64,000 bases of DNA, taken from NCBI RefSeq assembly GCF_000526215.1, contig NZ_JAFQ01000004.1:2914001-2978000 (forward strand), read 5' to 3'. Positions 45,944 to 55,524 of this stretch are shown piece by piece. This DNA comes from Nocardia sp. BMG51109. GTDB lineage: Bacteria; Actinomycetota; Actinomycetes; Mycobacteriales; Mycobacteriaceae. Numbering within the stretch: position 1 is the stretch's first letter; every line of letters begins with the position of its first letter. A program made the position numbers and the translations under genes. A model generated the notes under the pieces. The model searched no databases, was not told where the DNA came from, and worked only from the letters and a program-made list of their open reading frames with translations.

Positions 45944-46186
45944 CCTCCAATTCTCCTGGTCGTCAGCGGTTTTCGCTGCTAACGAGTGGGTTGCGACCGC
46001 CGCGTGCACATACCGGCGCAAGGACGCCGGCCGCGCGACGAGTTCGGCGGGTTCGCCCCGTCCCACTCTGCGGATGCCCGCGTTGCGGGAAGTCATGCCG
46101 AGTGAGGAGTGATCATGACCGGACCGGTGTTCGATATGGAAGCGGCCGCGATCGACCCGGTCGCCCCCGGGTGGTGTGGCGGGCCC

Positions 46187-49100
46187 TCAGTACACGTCGC
46201 GCAGGTACCGCTTCTCGGCGATGAGTTGTTTCTTGAAGGCCAGGGCGCCGTCGGCGTCGAGCTTGCCGTGGATCTGCGCGATGGTCAGCAGGGCGTCGTC
46301 GACGTCGCGGGCCATCCGGTCGGCGTCGCCGCAGACGTAGAAGTGGCCGCCGTCGGACAGCCAGGACCACAGCTCGGCGCCGTGCTCGATCATCCTGTGC
46401 TGCACGTAGATCCGCTCTCGCTGGTCGCGGGAGAAGGCCAGGTCCAGCCGGGTGAGGACGCCGGAGCGGAACATGTCCTCGAGCTCGTCGCGGTAGTAGA
46501 AGTGGTCCGCGGCGTGCTGGTCGCCGAAGAACAGCCAGTTCCGGCCGCCGCACCCCAGGGCGCGGCGCTCGTGCAGGAAGCCACGGAACGGCGCGATGCC
46601 GGTGCCCGGCCCGACCATGATCATCGGCGTGGTCGGGTCCAGCGGCGGCCGGAAATGCGGTGCGCGCTGCAGGAATACCGGCACCTCGGCGTCCTGACAG
46701 CGGTCGGCGAGGTAGGTCGAGCAGACGCCGCCGCGTTCGGCGTAGCGCACCACGCCGACGGTCAGCTGCACCTCGTGCGGATCCACGAGCGGGCTGGAGG
46801 AGATCGAATACTGCCGTGGCTGTAGCTTCTTCAGCGCGCCCAGCCATTCGACCAGATCGGCCCGCACCGGGAAGTCGCGCAGCACATCGATCGCCTGCCG
46901 GTCCCACAGATAGCGCTCCAACTCGTTGCGGTTGTCCCGGCGCAGCAGTTTCGCCAGCCGCTGGTTCGGATTGTGTTCGGCGATGAAGGTCAGCAGGTCG
47001 CGGCTGACCTTCGTGATGTCGTAGTGCGTGCGCAACGCCTGTGCCAGCGGCAGTTCCCGGTCGTCCAGTTCGATGCCGCGCTGCCCGTCCAGCCCGGTGG
47101 CGGCGAGCCATTCACCCACCAGCTCCTCGCCGTTCGCGGGCCAGACCCCGAGCGAGTCGCCGACCTGATAATCGGCCTCGAGTCCCTGGAGATCGAATCC
47201 GAAGTGCCGCACCTCTTTTCCGGAGCCCGGCCGGGACAGCAGGGTGTTGCGGACGAGCGGGGCGGCCACCGGTGCGTTGCGGGTGAACGGCGGCGCGGCG
47301 CGCCGGGTTCGCTCGGGCGCGGCCGGGCGCGACAGCACCATCGTCGCGCCGCCTCCCGGGGAGGGTGCCGAATCCTGCTCTGCGGCAGTGTCTTCCGGGC
47401 CATTCAAGTCTTCCGGGCCATCCAGGGCGGACAGCACATCGTCGAGCCAGGCGGCCGACAGCCGTTCGTGGTCGGGCTCGCTGTCGACTCGGGGCAGCAG
47501 GCGGACGGCGCCCCGCTCGGACAGCGTCCGGTCCAGCTTGCGGCCGTATCCGCAGAAGTCGTCGTAGGAGGAGTCGCCGAGGGCGAACACCGCGAACCGC
47601 ACGCCGGTCAGCCGGACCGCGCTGTCGCACAGTCGTTCCCAGAAATCCGCGGCGTTGTCCGGCGGCCCGCCGTCGCCGAAGGTGCTGGTGATCACGAGCG
47701 CGTCGCCGGCGAGTTCGGCCGGGTCACAGGAGTCCATGTCGAGCAGCCTCGGCGCATAGCCGGATTCGGCCAGCCGGGCGGCGGTCGAGGCCGCGATCTC
47801 CTCGGCGGTGCCGGTCTGCGACGCCCACAGCACGGTGATCGGCCGGTCCGGTGCGGCCGCGTCCGCCGTCTCGGCGGCGCCGGTCCGCGAATACATTCCG
47901 GCGAGCATGCCGTTGATCCACATCCGGGTGTGCGGCGACAGGGGAGCGGTGTCGGGCAGCACCGGCTGGCCCCGCACCGGCAGCGTGTGCAATGCGGCGA
48001 GGTATCCGCCGAGATAGATCCGTTCGGTCTCGGAGAGCGTCGGGGGTGTTGCGGTGTCCAGGCCCAGCATGGCAGCCAGCGGGTGGCCGGTTCCGTCGGA
48101 CAGTGCGGGGTCGGTCGGTGCGGGGACCGGCGGTTCGGCGGCCGGCGCCGATTCGGGCATCTGCGCCACCTTCCGCAGCGCCACCGCGCAGGCCTTGAAC
48201 TCGGGTTGCAGCGAGGCCGCGTCGACCGCGTCGTTGGTGACGGCATTGACGGTCAGGTACTCGCCGTGCTCGTCGTTCCAGTGGAACGGTGCGAAGCAGT
48301 CCCCGGGTCGCACCCGGTCGCTGATCTGCACGGGAAGTACGGCACGGCCTCGGCGGGAGGCGATTTCGACCTGGTCTCCGGCCGCGAGCCCGATCCGCTC
48401 GGCGTCGCCGGGATGGACCTCCACGAACGGTTTCCCGTTCAGCTTGTTCAGCTTCGCGACCCGGCCGGTCTTGGTCATGGTGTGCCACTGGTGCGGCAGG
48501 CGGCCGGTGTTGAGCACGAACGGGTAGTCGTCGTCGGGCATCTCGTCGGGCGCCATATGCGGTCGCGGCCAGAACACCGCGCGGCGGCTCGGGGTGGCGA
48601 AGGCCAGCCGCGGCCGGTGGCCGTTCTCGTCGGTGAACAGGTCCTGGCTCACGCCGTCGTTGAGGTAGCGGATCGGATTGCGGCGCCGCGCCGGATCGGG
48701 GCACGGCCACTGCGCCGGCCCGTCCCGCAGGCTCGCGTGGCTGACGCCGCGCAGGTCGTAACCCGTCGCGGGATTGGCGAACCGGCGGATCTCGTCGAAA
48801 ACCTCGGCGCCGGAGCGGTAGTCGAAGCCCTCGAAGCCCATCTCGGTGGCCACCTGGGCGATCAGCAACCAGTCGGGTCGCGCGTCGCCGGGCGGATCGA
48901 TGGAGCGCTGCAGCAGGGTGACCGTGCGCTCCGAATTCACCATCGTCATATCGGATTCCGCCCACAGCGTGGCCGGCAGCAGCAGGTCGGCGTAGGCGTT
49001 GGTGGCCGTCTCGGTATAGACGTCCTGCGCGATCACCAGTTCCGCCGCCTCCAGCCCCGCGATGACGGTCTTGCGATTGGCCACCGTCGCAACGGGATTG

Positions 49101-50341
49101 CTGCACACGATCCAGCACGCCTTGATCCGGCCCTCCACCATGCCGCGGAACATCTCGATCGTCCCGGGTCCCGCCTCGTCGCGCAGCGTGCCGGAGTCGA
49201 GCCCCCACGCGGTCTCCACGAACGTCCGGTCGGCGGCCGACAGGACGCTGCGCTGCCCGGGCAGCCCCGGGCCCATGTAGCCCATTTCCCTGCCGCCCAT
49301 GGCATTCGGCTGACCGGTCAGCGAGAACGGCCCGCTGCCCGGGCGGCAGATCGCGCCGGTCGCCAGGTGCAGATTGCACAGGGCGTTGGTGTTCCAGGTG
49401 CCGTGCGTGGATTGGTTGAGCCCCATGGTCCACAACGACATCCATTCGCCCGCCTCGCCGATCCAGCGCGCGGCCGTGCGGATGTCGTCCTCGGCCAGTC
49501 CGGTGAGCTCGGCGACCCGGGCCGGGGGATAGTCGGCCAGGAACTCCGGCATCGACTCCCAGCCCTCGGTATGTTCGGCGATGAAATCCTTGTCGATATC
49601 GCCGCCCTCGACCAGCAGATGCAGCAGCCCGTTCAGCAGCGCCAGATCGGTGCCGGGAGCGATCTGCAGGAAAAGGTCCGCGTGCGAAGCGGTTTCGGTG
49701 CGCCGCGGATCGACGACGATCAGTTTCGCGCCGGCCTTGCGGCGATCGGCCATCCGCAGGTACAGGATCGGATGGCAGTCGGCCATGTTCGCGCCGATCA
49801 CGAAGAACAGGTCCGCCCGGTCGATGTCGTCGTAGGAGCCCGGCGGGCCGTCCGCACCGAGCGACTGCTTGTAACCGGTACCGGCGCTGGCCATGCACAG
49901 CCGCGAGTTGGCCTCGATGTGCAGGGTGCGCAGGTAGCCCTTGGCCAGCTTGTTCGCCAGGTACTGCGCCTCCATGGACAGCTGGCCGGAGACGTACAGC
50001 GCGATCGCGTCGGGACCGTGCTCGTCGAGAATCGCACGCAGGCGCGCGGCGGCCTCGCGCACCGCGTCGTCCACGGGGAGGGGCGTCGGCGGCCGGCCGC
50101 GTTCGGGTCGGCGGTGGGCCGTCGTCATGCGCCCGGAGGCCCGCATCAGGTCGGCGTGGGTGGCGCCCTTCGTGCACAGCCGACCGGCGTTGACCGGATG
50201 CAGCTTGTCGCCCTGCACCTTCGCGATCACCGGCGTGCCGTGCTCGCCGGTCGTCGTCCGGACGACCATGCCGCATCCCACTCCACAGTACGAGCACGCC
50301 GTTCTGGTGGTGCTCGGGCTGCCCGCGGCTGCATCCGACAT
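46187..50341 (-). CDS. Fused assimilatory nitrate reductase / flavin reductase
   Basis: 1384 residues, encoding catalytic and electron-supply parts in one chain. The N-terminal 4Fe-4S site is CSYCGVGCG (Cys16, 19, 23) plus LCTKG near residue 55; molybdopterin-binding motifs and [15 protein letters not shown] follow to about 720. A linker leads to a flavodoxin domain from about 834 ([27 protein letters not shown]), then CysJ-type FAD/NADPH domains ([29 protein letters not shown]). It probably reduces nitrate to nitrite with NADPH, without a separate reductase subunit. GTG/ATG overlaps are absent; it stands alone. Confidence 0.92.
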   Translation of the reverse strand: MSDAAAGSPSTTRTACSYCGVGCGMVVRTTTGEHGTPVIAKVQGDKLHPVNAGRLCTKGATHADLMRASGRMTTAHRRPERGRPPTPLPVDDAVREAAARLRAILDEHGPDAIALYVSGQLSMEAQYLANKLAKGYLRTLHIEANSRLCMASAGTGYKQSLGADGPPGSYDDIDRADLFFVIGANMADCHPILYLRMADRRKAGAKLIVVDPRRTETASHADLFLQIAPGTDLALLNGLLHLLVEGGDIDKDFIAEHTEGWESMPEFLADYPPARVAELTGLAEDDIRTAARWIGEAGEWMSLWTMGLNQSTHGTWNTNALCNLHLATGAICRPGSGPFSLTGQPNAMGGREMGYMGPGLPGQRSVLSAADRTFVETAWGLDSGTLRDEAGPGTIEMFRGMVEGRIKACWIVCSNPVATVANRKTVIAGLEAAELVIAQDVYTETATNAYADLLLPATLWAESDMTMVNSERTVTLLQRSIDPPGDARPDWLLIAQVATEMGFEGFDYRSGAEVFDEIRRFANPATGYDLRGVSHASLRDGPAQWPCPDPARRRNPIRYLNDGVSQDLFTDENGHRPRLAFATPSRRAVFWPRPHMAPDEMPDDDYPFVLNTGRLPHQWHTMTKTGRVAKLNKLNGKPFVEVHPGDAERIGLAAGDQVEIASRRGRAVLPVQISDRVRPGDCFAPFHWNDEHGEYLTVNAVTNDAVDAASLQPEFKACAVALRKVAQMPESAPAAEPPVPAPTDPALSDGTGHPLAAMLGLDTATPPTLSETERIYLGGYLAALHTLPVRGQPVLPDTAPLSPHTRMWINGMLAGMYSRTGAAETADAAAPDRPITVLWASQTGTAEEIAASTAARLAESGYAPRLLDMDSCDPAELAGDALVITSTFGDGGPPDNAADFWERLCDSAVRLTGVRFAVFALGDSSYDDFCGYGRKLDRTLSERGAVRLLPRVDSEPDHERLSAAWLDDVLSALDGPEDLNGPEDTAAEQDSAPSPGGGATMVLSRPAAPERTRRAAPPFTRNAPVAAPLVRNTLLSRPGSGKEVRHFGFDLQGLEADYQVGDSLGVWPANGEELVGEWLAATGLDGQRGIELDDRELPLAQALRTHYDITKVSRDLLTFIAEHNPNQRLAKLLRRDNRNELERYLWDRQAIDVLRDFPVRADLVEWLGALKKLQPRQYSISSSPLVDPHEVQLTVGVVRYAERGGVCSTYLADRCQDAEVPVFLQRAPHFRPPLDPTTPMIMVGPGTGIAPFRGFLHERRALGCGGRNWLFFGDQHAADHFYYRDELEDMFRSGVLTRLDLAFSRDQRERIYVQHRMIEHGAELWSWLSDGGHFYVCGDADRMARDVDDALLTIAQIHGKLDADGALAFKKQLIAEKRYLRDVY

Positions 50342-50531
50342 GAGTCCGATGATGTCCAGCCGGGATTGCGCCGGATTTACCGGACGTTATCGTCAGATGA
50401 CGAAAGTTCTCACCTGCCGAAACATGGCCTGTGAGGTCGGCGAAATACCTGGTGAATCGGTATTTTCGGCAATGGCGGGCGGGGTCGGCCGGATGGCGTG
50501 AGCAGTATCACGCCGCCGGGAATCGGGTTCG

Positions 50532-51248
50532 CTAGCCGAGCTTGTAGGCCCGGTGCAGCGCCACGATGCCGCCGGTCAGATTGCGCCACTTCACCGCCGA
50601 CCAGCCCGCGTCGGCGATGCGCATCGCCAGCTGCGGCTGGTTCGGCCACGCCCGGATCGATTCGGCCAGGTAGATGTAGGCACCCGGATTGGAGCTGACC
50701 GCGCGGGCCACGCGCGGCAGCGCCTTCATCAAGTACTCCATATACAGGGTGCGGAAGGGCGCGAATACCGGAGTCGAGAACTCGGCGATCACCAGCCGCC
50801 CGCCCGGCTTGCTGACGCGCAGCATCTCGCGCAGCGCCGCGTCCGGATCGGAGACGTTGCGCAACCCGTAGGAAATGGTGACCGCGTCGAAGGAGTCGTC
50901 GGCGAACGGCAGCGCGGTCGCGTCGCCGGCCACCATCGGCACGTTGCGGAAGCGGCCCGCCGCTAGCATGCCGCGGGAGAAATCCGTGGCGACGCACCAG
51001 GCGCCGGACTTGGCGAACTCCACCGTGGACACGCCCGTCCCGGCCGCCAGGTCCAGCACCCGCTCGCCGGGCCGCAGCTGCAGCGCCTTGCCCGTCGCCC
51101 ATCGCCAATATCGGTCCTGACCGGCGGAGATCACCGTGTTGGTGAGGTCGTACCGCTTCGCGACCCCGTCGAACATCGACGCGACCTCATGCGGCTGCTT
51201 CTCCAGCGAGGCCCGGAACGACTCTTTTTTCGCCACGGCTCCTGACAC
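50532..51248 (-). CDS. menG: Demethylmenaquinone methyltransferase
   Basis: 238 residues, class-I SAM methyltransferase. [19 protein letters not shown] near 63-80 is motif I; the UbiE/MenG signatures [13 protein letters not shown] and [19 protein letters not shown] are present. It adds the ring methyl group of menaquinone. GTG start, 42 bases after the erm stop on the same strand, so read-through from the erm promoter is possible. In mycobacteria the mannosyltransferase gene precedes it directly. Confidence 0.94.
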   Translation of the reverse strand: MSGAVAKKESFRASLEKQPHEVASMFDGVAKRYDLTNTVISAGQDRYWRWATGKALQLRPGERVLDLAAGTGVSTVEFAKSGAWCVATDFSRGMLAAGRFRNVPMVAGDATALPFADDSFDAVTISYGLRNVSDPDAALREMLRVSKPGGRLVIAEFSTPVFAPFRTLYMEYLMKALPRVARAVSSNPGAYIYLAESIRAWPNQPQLAMRIADAGWSAVKWRNLTGGIVALHRAYKLG

Positions 51249-51290
51249 TAACGCGTACGCGCCGCGGGATGTACGGGACCTGGGTCGCGA

Positions 51291-52079
51291 TCATCGGCGC
51301 GACAGTGCGCCGAACAGGGCGACCCAGGAGTCCGGCGGAAGATATCCCACCGGGAGGTCGGCGGCGACACCCGCCGCGGCACAGGCCCGTCGCACCGTTC
51401 CGGCCGGATGATGCCGGCACAGCGAGGCGGCGACGGACCCGCCGACTCCCGAGAACCCGATGTCGACCAACCGGTGGTACTCCGCCGCGGCGGACCGGGG
51501 AAGCAGCGGCGCCCGGCGGCGGCGCAGGTGCAGGACGGCGGCATCGACCCGGGGCACGGGATGAAAGCTGGTGCGCGCCACGGTGCTGCCCAGCGTCATC
51601 GATAGCCACGGCCACTGGGTGACGGTGAGCTTGGACCAGCGGCCGTAGTCGCCGGAGTGCTTGCGCGCGAACTCGCGCTGGGTCAGCAGCGCGGCCGCTG
51701 TCAGGCGGTCCGCCGCTAGGCACCAGCGGACGATGTCGGTCGTGATCGCGAACGGAATGTTGGCCACCACGGCGAAGGGTTGCCGCGGTGGGTGAACGAC
51801 GCGAAAATCCTTGTGGTAGACGTGAATTCGATCGTCGTCCACGTACCGGCGCCGAAGCCGGCCCGCGTAGCGGGGATCTTTCTCGTAGGCCAGCACCCGG
51901 CTCCCGGCGGCGAGCAGGTGCCTGGTCAACATGCCGTCACCCGGGCCGGCCTCGAGCACCAGATCGTCCGGCCCGCAGCCGGACTCGCGCACGATGGCCG
52001 CCGCCGCGCGGGCATCGACCAGGAAATTCTGGGACAGTGTCTTGCGCGCGGTACGGGCGCGCGACAGCGATCGGGACAT
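51291..52079 (-). CDS. erm: 23S rRNA (adenine-N6) dimethyltransferase, Erm family
   Basis: 262 residues. SQNFLVDARAAAAIV at the N-terminus, SAM-binding EAGPGDGMLTRHLL near 43-56, and the catalytic motif NIPF in VVANIPFAITTDIV. NIPF separates Erm from KsgA, which has NLPY. Erm methylates A2058 of 23S rRNA and gives resistance to macrolides, lincosamides and streptogramin B. SD GGAGG lies six bases before the ATG but inside a hairpin, and a leader ORF lies upstream, so expression is probably inducible. It lies between the mannosyltransferase and menG, which are neighbours in mycobacteria. Confidence 0.93.
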   Translation of the reverse strand: MSRSLSRARTARKTLSQNFLVDARAAAAIVRESGCGPDDLVLEAGPGDGMLTRHLLAAGSRVLAYEKDPRYAGRLRRRYVDDDRIHVYHKDFRVVHPPRQPFAVVANIPFAITTDIVRWCLAADRLTAAALLTQREFARKHSGDYGRWSKLTVTQWPWLSMTLGSTVARTSFHPVPRVDAAVLHLRRRRAPLLPRSAAAEYHRLVDIGFSGVGGSVAASLCRHHPAGTVRRACAAAGVAADLPVGYLPPDSWVALFGALSRR

Positions 52080-52289
52080 GGGTGTCCTCCGAACGGAGCG
52101 GTCGAATCAGGAAGGTGTGATTCGCCCGGACCCACGCCGAGACGCACGAGAATCGGCCGACCGGCCGTCAGGGAGAACTCCGGATCAGAACATGCGGAGA
52201 ACGATGCGATGCGGGGGCAGGGTCCAGGCTCCTGCGCGCAGCCGCACGTAGTACGCGCCGACCGCGCAAGCCCCGTTCACGCCTGGACC
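52080..52289 (-). promoter_or_regulatory. Candidate erm attenuator
   Basis: Listed on the minus strand. GGTCCAGGC at the leader start (52289-52281) pairs perfectly with GCCTGGACC (52229-52221) inside the leader ORF. Next comes GGAGTTCTCC (52181-52172), just past the leader stop. Last, CTCC (52098-52095) and the erm Shine-Dalgarno GGAG (52090-52087) form a hairpin with a GUUC loop. CTCC of the third segment can also pair with the erm GGAG. Mutually exclusive pairings of this kind are the hallmark of inducible erm leaders. Confidence 0.65.
52185..52280 (-). CDS. Leader peptide with Arg-Leu-Arg motif
   Basis: 31 codons from GTG 52280 to TGA 52185, with GGAGG seven bases upstream. Sequence starts VNGACAVGAYYVRLRAGAW and ends HRIVLRMF. 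Codons 13-15 (52244-52236) encode RLR, the kind of motif at which macrolide-bound ribosomes stall, as in the ErmD leader. A ribosome stalled there would cover the 3' arm of the 9-bp stem. An in-frame ATG at 52295 lies at the predicted transcript start and could give a leaderless 36-residue version. Confidence 0.65.
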   Translation of the reverse strand: MNGACAVGAYYVRLRAGAWTLPPHRIVLRMF

Positions 52290-52302
52290 TCCCATGCGCC
52301 AC

Positions 52303-52340
52303 ACAGTAGATCCTCGCCGCGCCCGCCGGCCACCGATTTT
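52303..52340 (-). promoter_or_regulatory. Candidate WhiB7-type promoter of erm
   Basis: On the minus strand: AAAAT (52340-52336), three bases, TGGCCG as a weak -35 (52332-52327), 18 bases, TACTGT as -10 (52308-52303). An A/T tract three bases upstream of a weak -35 is the layout recognised by WhiB7, the antibiotic-response activator of actinobacteria. Transcription would start near 52296. Confidence 0.5.
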
Positions 52341-52369
52341 CCGCCGGGCGTCGGCCGACGACTCCTGAC

Positions 52370-52540
52370 GTGGTCGTCAGCCGAGCCTGGCTCCCCGCAG
52401 AATCGTGGCCGCGTCCGCCGGAGACCCACGTCTCGAGGAGGGGTGCTCGCTGGTTCACCCCGGACGGCCGGCGGTTTGTCTGCGAGAAGACCCGGCACGG
52501 GCGGCTTACCGGCGATCTGGTCCGGATGCTCGACCGGTAG
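52370..52540 (+). CDS. Small ORF, 56 residues, divergent from erm
   Basis: GTG start, no Shine-Dalgarno, TAG stop. The product is rich in Arg and Trp, and its second half (RWFTPDGRRFVCEKTRHGR, LTGDLVRMLDR) reads more like a folded protein than random sequence. It occupies the space between the erm promoter and the mannosyltransferase 3' end. Could be a remnant or a real small protein. Confidence 0.35.
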   Translation: MVVSRAWLPAESWPRPPETHVSRRGARWFTPDGRRFVCEKTRHGRLTGDLVRMLDR

Positions 52541-52561
52541 CGTCACCCGCTGTGCCGGGCA

Positions 52562-53704
52562 TTATGCGCTGCGGTACAGGTCTTCTCGGTTGGTGCCGAG
52601 TACGTCCGCGTAGTGGCCCATCAGTTCGGTGCAGATCGCCGGCCAGGTGCGGTGCAGGACGGACTTGCGGGCGGCGACGGAGAAGCGGGCGCGCAGCTGC
52701 GGGTCCTGCAGGGCCGCGACGGCGCTGGGCAGCAGTTCGGTGAAGCGGTCCACCGGCAGCAGATATCCGTTGCGGCAGTGCGAGATCAGGTCGCGCGGTC
52801 CGCCGGCGTCGGGGCCGACCACCGGCAGGCCGGAGGCCAGCGCCTCCTGCACGCCCTGGCAGAACGTCTCGTGCTCCCCGGGGTGCACCATCACGTCGAG
52901 GCTCGCGTACGCCTGCGCGAGTTCGGCGCCGCCGAGTTCGCCCGTGAACACCGCCGTGGGGAGCAGCCGCGTCAGCCGCTCGCGTTCGGGGCCGTCACCC
53001 ACGATCACCACCCGCACGTCGGGATCGTCGGCGAGCACCGCCAGCCGGTCGACATGCTTCTCCGGGGCCAGGCGGCCGACGAATCCGACGATCAGCCGAC
53101 CGTCCGGCGACCACTGTTCGCGCAGCTCGTCACGCCGTTCGGACGGCGTGAACCGGGCGATGTCGACCCCGCGGGCCCACCGGTGCACCCGCGGAATACC
53201 TTGCCGCGCAAGATCTTCGGCCGCCGCCGTGGACGGTGCCAGCGTTCGTGCGGCCCGCTCGTGAATGCGCCGCGTCCACGCCCACGCCGCGCGCCGGGCC
53301 GGTCCGAGACCGTAGCTGGTGGCGAATCCGGCGACATCGGTCTGATACACCGCCACGGCCGGCAGGTCCAGCCGCACCGCGGCCGCCACACCCCCGGCGC
53401 CCAGCAGGAACGGCGACGCCAGATGGACCACGTCCGCGTCGAACTCGTCGATCGCCGCGGTGATCACCGGTTGCGGCAACCCCACCGGCAGCGAGCTGAT
53501 CTTCGGCACCATCACCGCGGGAACCCGCAGGACGGGGAACCGGCCGTGCTCCCGCGGCGCCGGCGGCAGCCCGCGCGGCGTGTCCGGCGCGATCACCAGG
53601 CCCTCGTGACCGTGGCGGTCCAGATGATCGAGTACCTGCAGCACGGAGTTCACCACACCGTTCATGTTCGGCAGGAACGACTCCGCGACAATCGCTACAC
53701 GCAC
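52562..53704 (-). CDS. mgtA: GDP-mannose-dependent alpha-mannosyltransferase (MgtA type)
   Basis: 380 residues, GT-B fold, GT4 family. N-terminal [19 protein letters not shown], donor-binding [16 protein letters not shown] near 205-220, and the EX7E-like segment [19 protein letters not shown]. In mycobacteria and corynebacteria this enzyme adds mannose to a glucuronosyl or related diacylglycerol in lipoglycan synthesis. GTG 53704 gives the normal length; the open frame extends to 53755. Confidence 0.92.
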   Translation of the reverse strand: MRVAIVAESFLPNMNGVVNSVLQVLDHLDRHGHEGLVIAPDTPRGLPPAPREHGRFPVLRVPAVMVPKISSLPVGLPQPVITAAIDEFDADVVHLASPFLLGAGGVAAAVRLDLPAVAVYQTDVAGFATSYGLGPARRAAWAWTRRIHERAARTLAPSTAAAEDLARQGIPRVHRWARGVDIARFTPSERRDELREQWSPDGRLIVGFVGRLAPEKHVDRLAVLADDPDVRVVIVGDGPERERLTRLLPTAVFTGELGGAELAQAYASLDVMVHPGEHETFCQGVQEALASGLPVVGPDAGGPRDLISHCRNGYLLPVDRFTELLPSAVAALQDPQLRARFSVAARKSVLHRTWPAICTELMGHYADVLGTNREDLYRSA

Positions 53705-53777
53705 ACCTCGAGTGTGGCCACGGCACGACGCGAAGCCGCCACGCCGACGTGACACCCATACGAAGTTCGAGCGAACA

Positions 53778-54284
53778 CTACTCGACGTCTGCGCCGGTAC
53801 CCGGCGTGTTGTCCAGGGGGGTTCCCGGTGCCGCGCCGCGCCGCTGCGACCGTCGCAGCAGCCACAGCACCGGCAGCGCCACCGCCCAGACGACCACGAT
53901 CACCGACAGCGCCGGAATGATCGCCACCCGGGCGTCGCGCCCGGCCACCCGCACCAGCTCCGGATCCTTCTTGCTGTATTCGACGTTGATCCGTTCGCCC
54001 GCGGTCAGTTTCGTCGGGTACAGCACGCCCACCTTCGGATTGTGCGTGACTCCGTCGGGGGTCACGTACGTGACCGCCGAGCGCAGCCGCCCCGCCGACA
54101 GCACCTCCGCGCTGGTGACGCCCTTGTCGGCGTCGATCAGCATGTCGTCCCGCCAGGCCGCGAGCACCAGCAGCACCGCCAGCACGCTCACCGTGGTCGC
54201 GGCCACCACGACCCCGATCCCGGTGCGCCGGCGCACCGGTGGCTGCTCGGATCGCAGCTGATCAGACTGGGTGGTTTCCGACAC
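53778..54284 (-). CDS. DUF3592 membrane protein
   Basis: 168 residues, two transmembrane helices (about 22-42 and 122-142) flanking an extracytoplasmic beta-domain with [19 protein letters not shown] and [18 protein letters not shown], the DUF3592 pattern. Corresponds to Rv0556. GTG start with ATGA-like context. Function unknown; such proteins often accompany cell-envelope genes, here the mannosyltransferase. Confidence 0.88.
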   Translation of the reverse strand: MSETTQSDQLRSEQPPVRRRTGIGVVVAATTVSVLAVLLVLAAWRDDMLIDADKGVTSAEVLSAGRLRSAVTYVTPDGVTHNPKVGVLYPTKLTAGERINVEYSKKDPELVRVAGRDARVAIIPALSVIVVVWAVALPVLWLLRRSQRRGAAPGTPLDNTPGTGADVE

Positions 54285-54324
54285 CGGACAAGGCTATTGC
54301 ATCGCTCGGATAGCGTGTGCGGCC

Positions 54325-54831
54325 ATGTCCCGAAAATTCAGCTTCACCGTGCCTTACAGCGTCCCGGTCGAAGAGCTTCACCGGGCGATCATCAGCGACG
54401 ACATGTGGCGGGCCCGTTTCGACGGCGCCGACACCGCCACGCTCGATCTGTCGCATCCCGACGGACCGGGAACCATCCGCGTGCACATGACCGAACGAGC
54501 ACGTCGGGACAAGATTCCGGCCGTCGTCAACAAGGTCCTCGACAACGAACTGGTGCTCGAGCGCACCGACGACTGGGGCCCGCTCGACGGCGACACCGCC
54601 GCGGGCGCCTTCGCCGGCGCGTCCAAGGGCATCGCCAGCGAGATGTCGGGCACCTACGTCCTGCGGCCCACCGCGGAGGGTTCGGAGATCGAGGTCTCCG
54701 GCACCCTCGCGGTACAGGTTCCGCTGGTCGGCGGCGCCATCGAACCGCTGGCCGAGCAGTTGCAGCACCGGGTGCTGACCAGCGAGCGCAAGTTCATCGA
54801 GGAGTGGCTGGGAGTCAAGGCCGGCGCCTGA
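54325..54831 (+). CDS. DUF2505 protein (START-like fold)
   Basis: 168 residues. MSRKFSFTVPYSVPVEELHR and the C-terminal EPLAEQLQHRVLTSERKFIEEWL match DUF2505, a lipid-binding START/SRPBCC-like family in actinobacteria. No catalytic residues are evident. ATG start; divergent from the DUF3592 gene and followed by a strong bidirectional hairpin. Confidence 0.88.
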   Translation: MSRKFSFTVPYSVPVEELHRAIISDDMWRARFDGADTATLDLSHPDGPGTIRVHMTERARRDKIPAVVNKVLDNELVLERTDDWGPLDGDTAAGAFAGASKGIASEMSGTYVLRPTAEGSEIEVSGTLAVQVPLVGGAIEPLAEQLQHRVLTSERKFIEEWLGVKAGA

Positions 54832-54843
54832 CCGAAACCCGAA

Positions 54844-54883
54844 GGCCGCGAACGTCGCCGGTACGCCGGTTCTGTTCGCGGCC
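54844..54883. terminator. Bidirectional hairpin
   Basis: GGCCGCGAAC (54844-54853) and GTTCGCGGCC (54874-54883), perfect 10-bp stem, with an inner CCGG/CCGG. Located between the convergent DUF2505 and VOC genes. Confidence 0.8.
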
Positions 54884-54973
54884 ACGCCCCTCGGAGGCGG
54901 GTTGCGCTCGCTGTGCGCCGGCCGTGCCGCCGGTTCCCGGCTCGTCCGTTGCCCGGCCCGAAAGCCCGGCCGG

Positions 54974-55435
54974 TCAGGCGCAGCCCGTTTCCGCGTTCCA
55001 GTCGACGGTGGTGGGATCGAACTCCCGCTTCTCCACCAGCACCAGCCAGTTTCCGGAGTTGTCCCGCATCACGGCCTCGACACCGTAGGGGCGCTCCGAC
55101 GGCGGCTGCACGAATTCCACACCCTTGGCGGTGAGCTCCTCGTAGGCCTTCTGACAGTCGTCGGTGTTCAGGCCGAGCGCGCCGTGCGTGCCGTTCGCCA
55201 TGGACCGGCGGATCGCCTCGGCGAGGTTGTCGTCCAGCGGCGGACCCGGAACCATGAGCGTCACCTCCAGTTCGGGATGGTCCGGCTGAAGCACGGTGAG
55301 CCATCGAAAGCCGTTGTCGCCCATGGTGACATCGCTGCCCTCCACGAATCCCAGCTTGTCGATATACCACTGCTTGGCGGCGTCCTGATCGGTGACGTAC
55401 ACGGTCACCAGCGAAACGTTCGTGATGGTTGCCAT
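54974..55435 (-). CDS. VOC family protein
   Basis: 153 residues in the vicinal-oxygen-chelate fold: LVTVYVTDQDAAKQWYIDKL at the N-terminus, HGALGLNTDDCQKAYEEL in the middle and RDNSGNWLVLVEK near the end. Glyoxalase-like proteins of this length include bleomycin-resistance and dioxygenase types; the substrate is unknown. ATG start. Confidence 0.87.
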   Translation of the reverse strand: MATITNVSLVTVYVTDQDAAKQWYIDKLGFVEGSDVTMGDNGFRWLTVLQPDHPELEVTLMVPGPPLDDNLAEAIRRSMANGTHGALGLNTDDCQKAYEELTAKGVEFVQPPSERPYGVEAVMRDNSGNWLVLVEKREFDPTTVDWNAETGCA

Positions 55436-55524
55436 GGGCCAAGGCTATGGAATCCGGACAGCGGATCGCTTCTCCGAAATTGCGGTGTTCGGCGGTGCGG
55501 GTGCCCCGGGCGCCGGGGTCTCGT

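Noticed and set aside
46973..50434. A 1153-codon plus-strand frame opposite the nitrate reductase
   Set aside because: Glycine/arginine/valine-rich antisense frame without motifs; the minus strand encodes a clear multi-domain enzyme. High GC keeps such frames open.
51291..52079. Housekeeping KsgA (16S dimethyltransferase)
   Set aside because: The catalytic motif is NIPF, as in Erm, not the NLPY of KsgA, and the gene carries an inducible-type leader.
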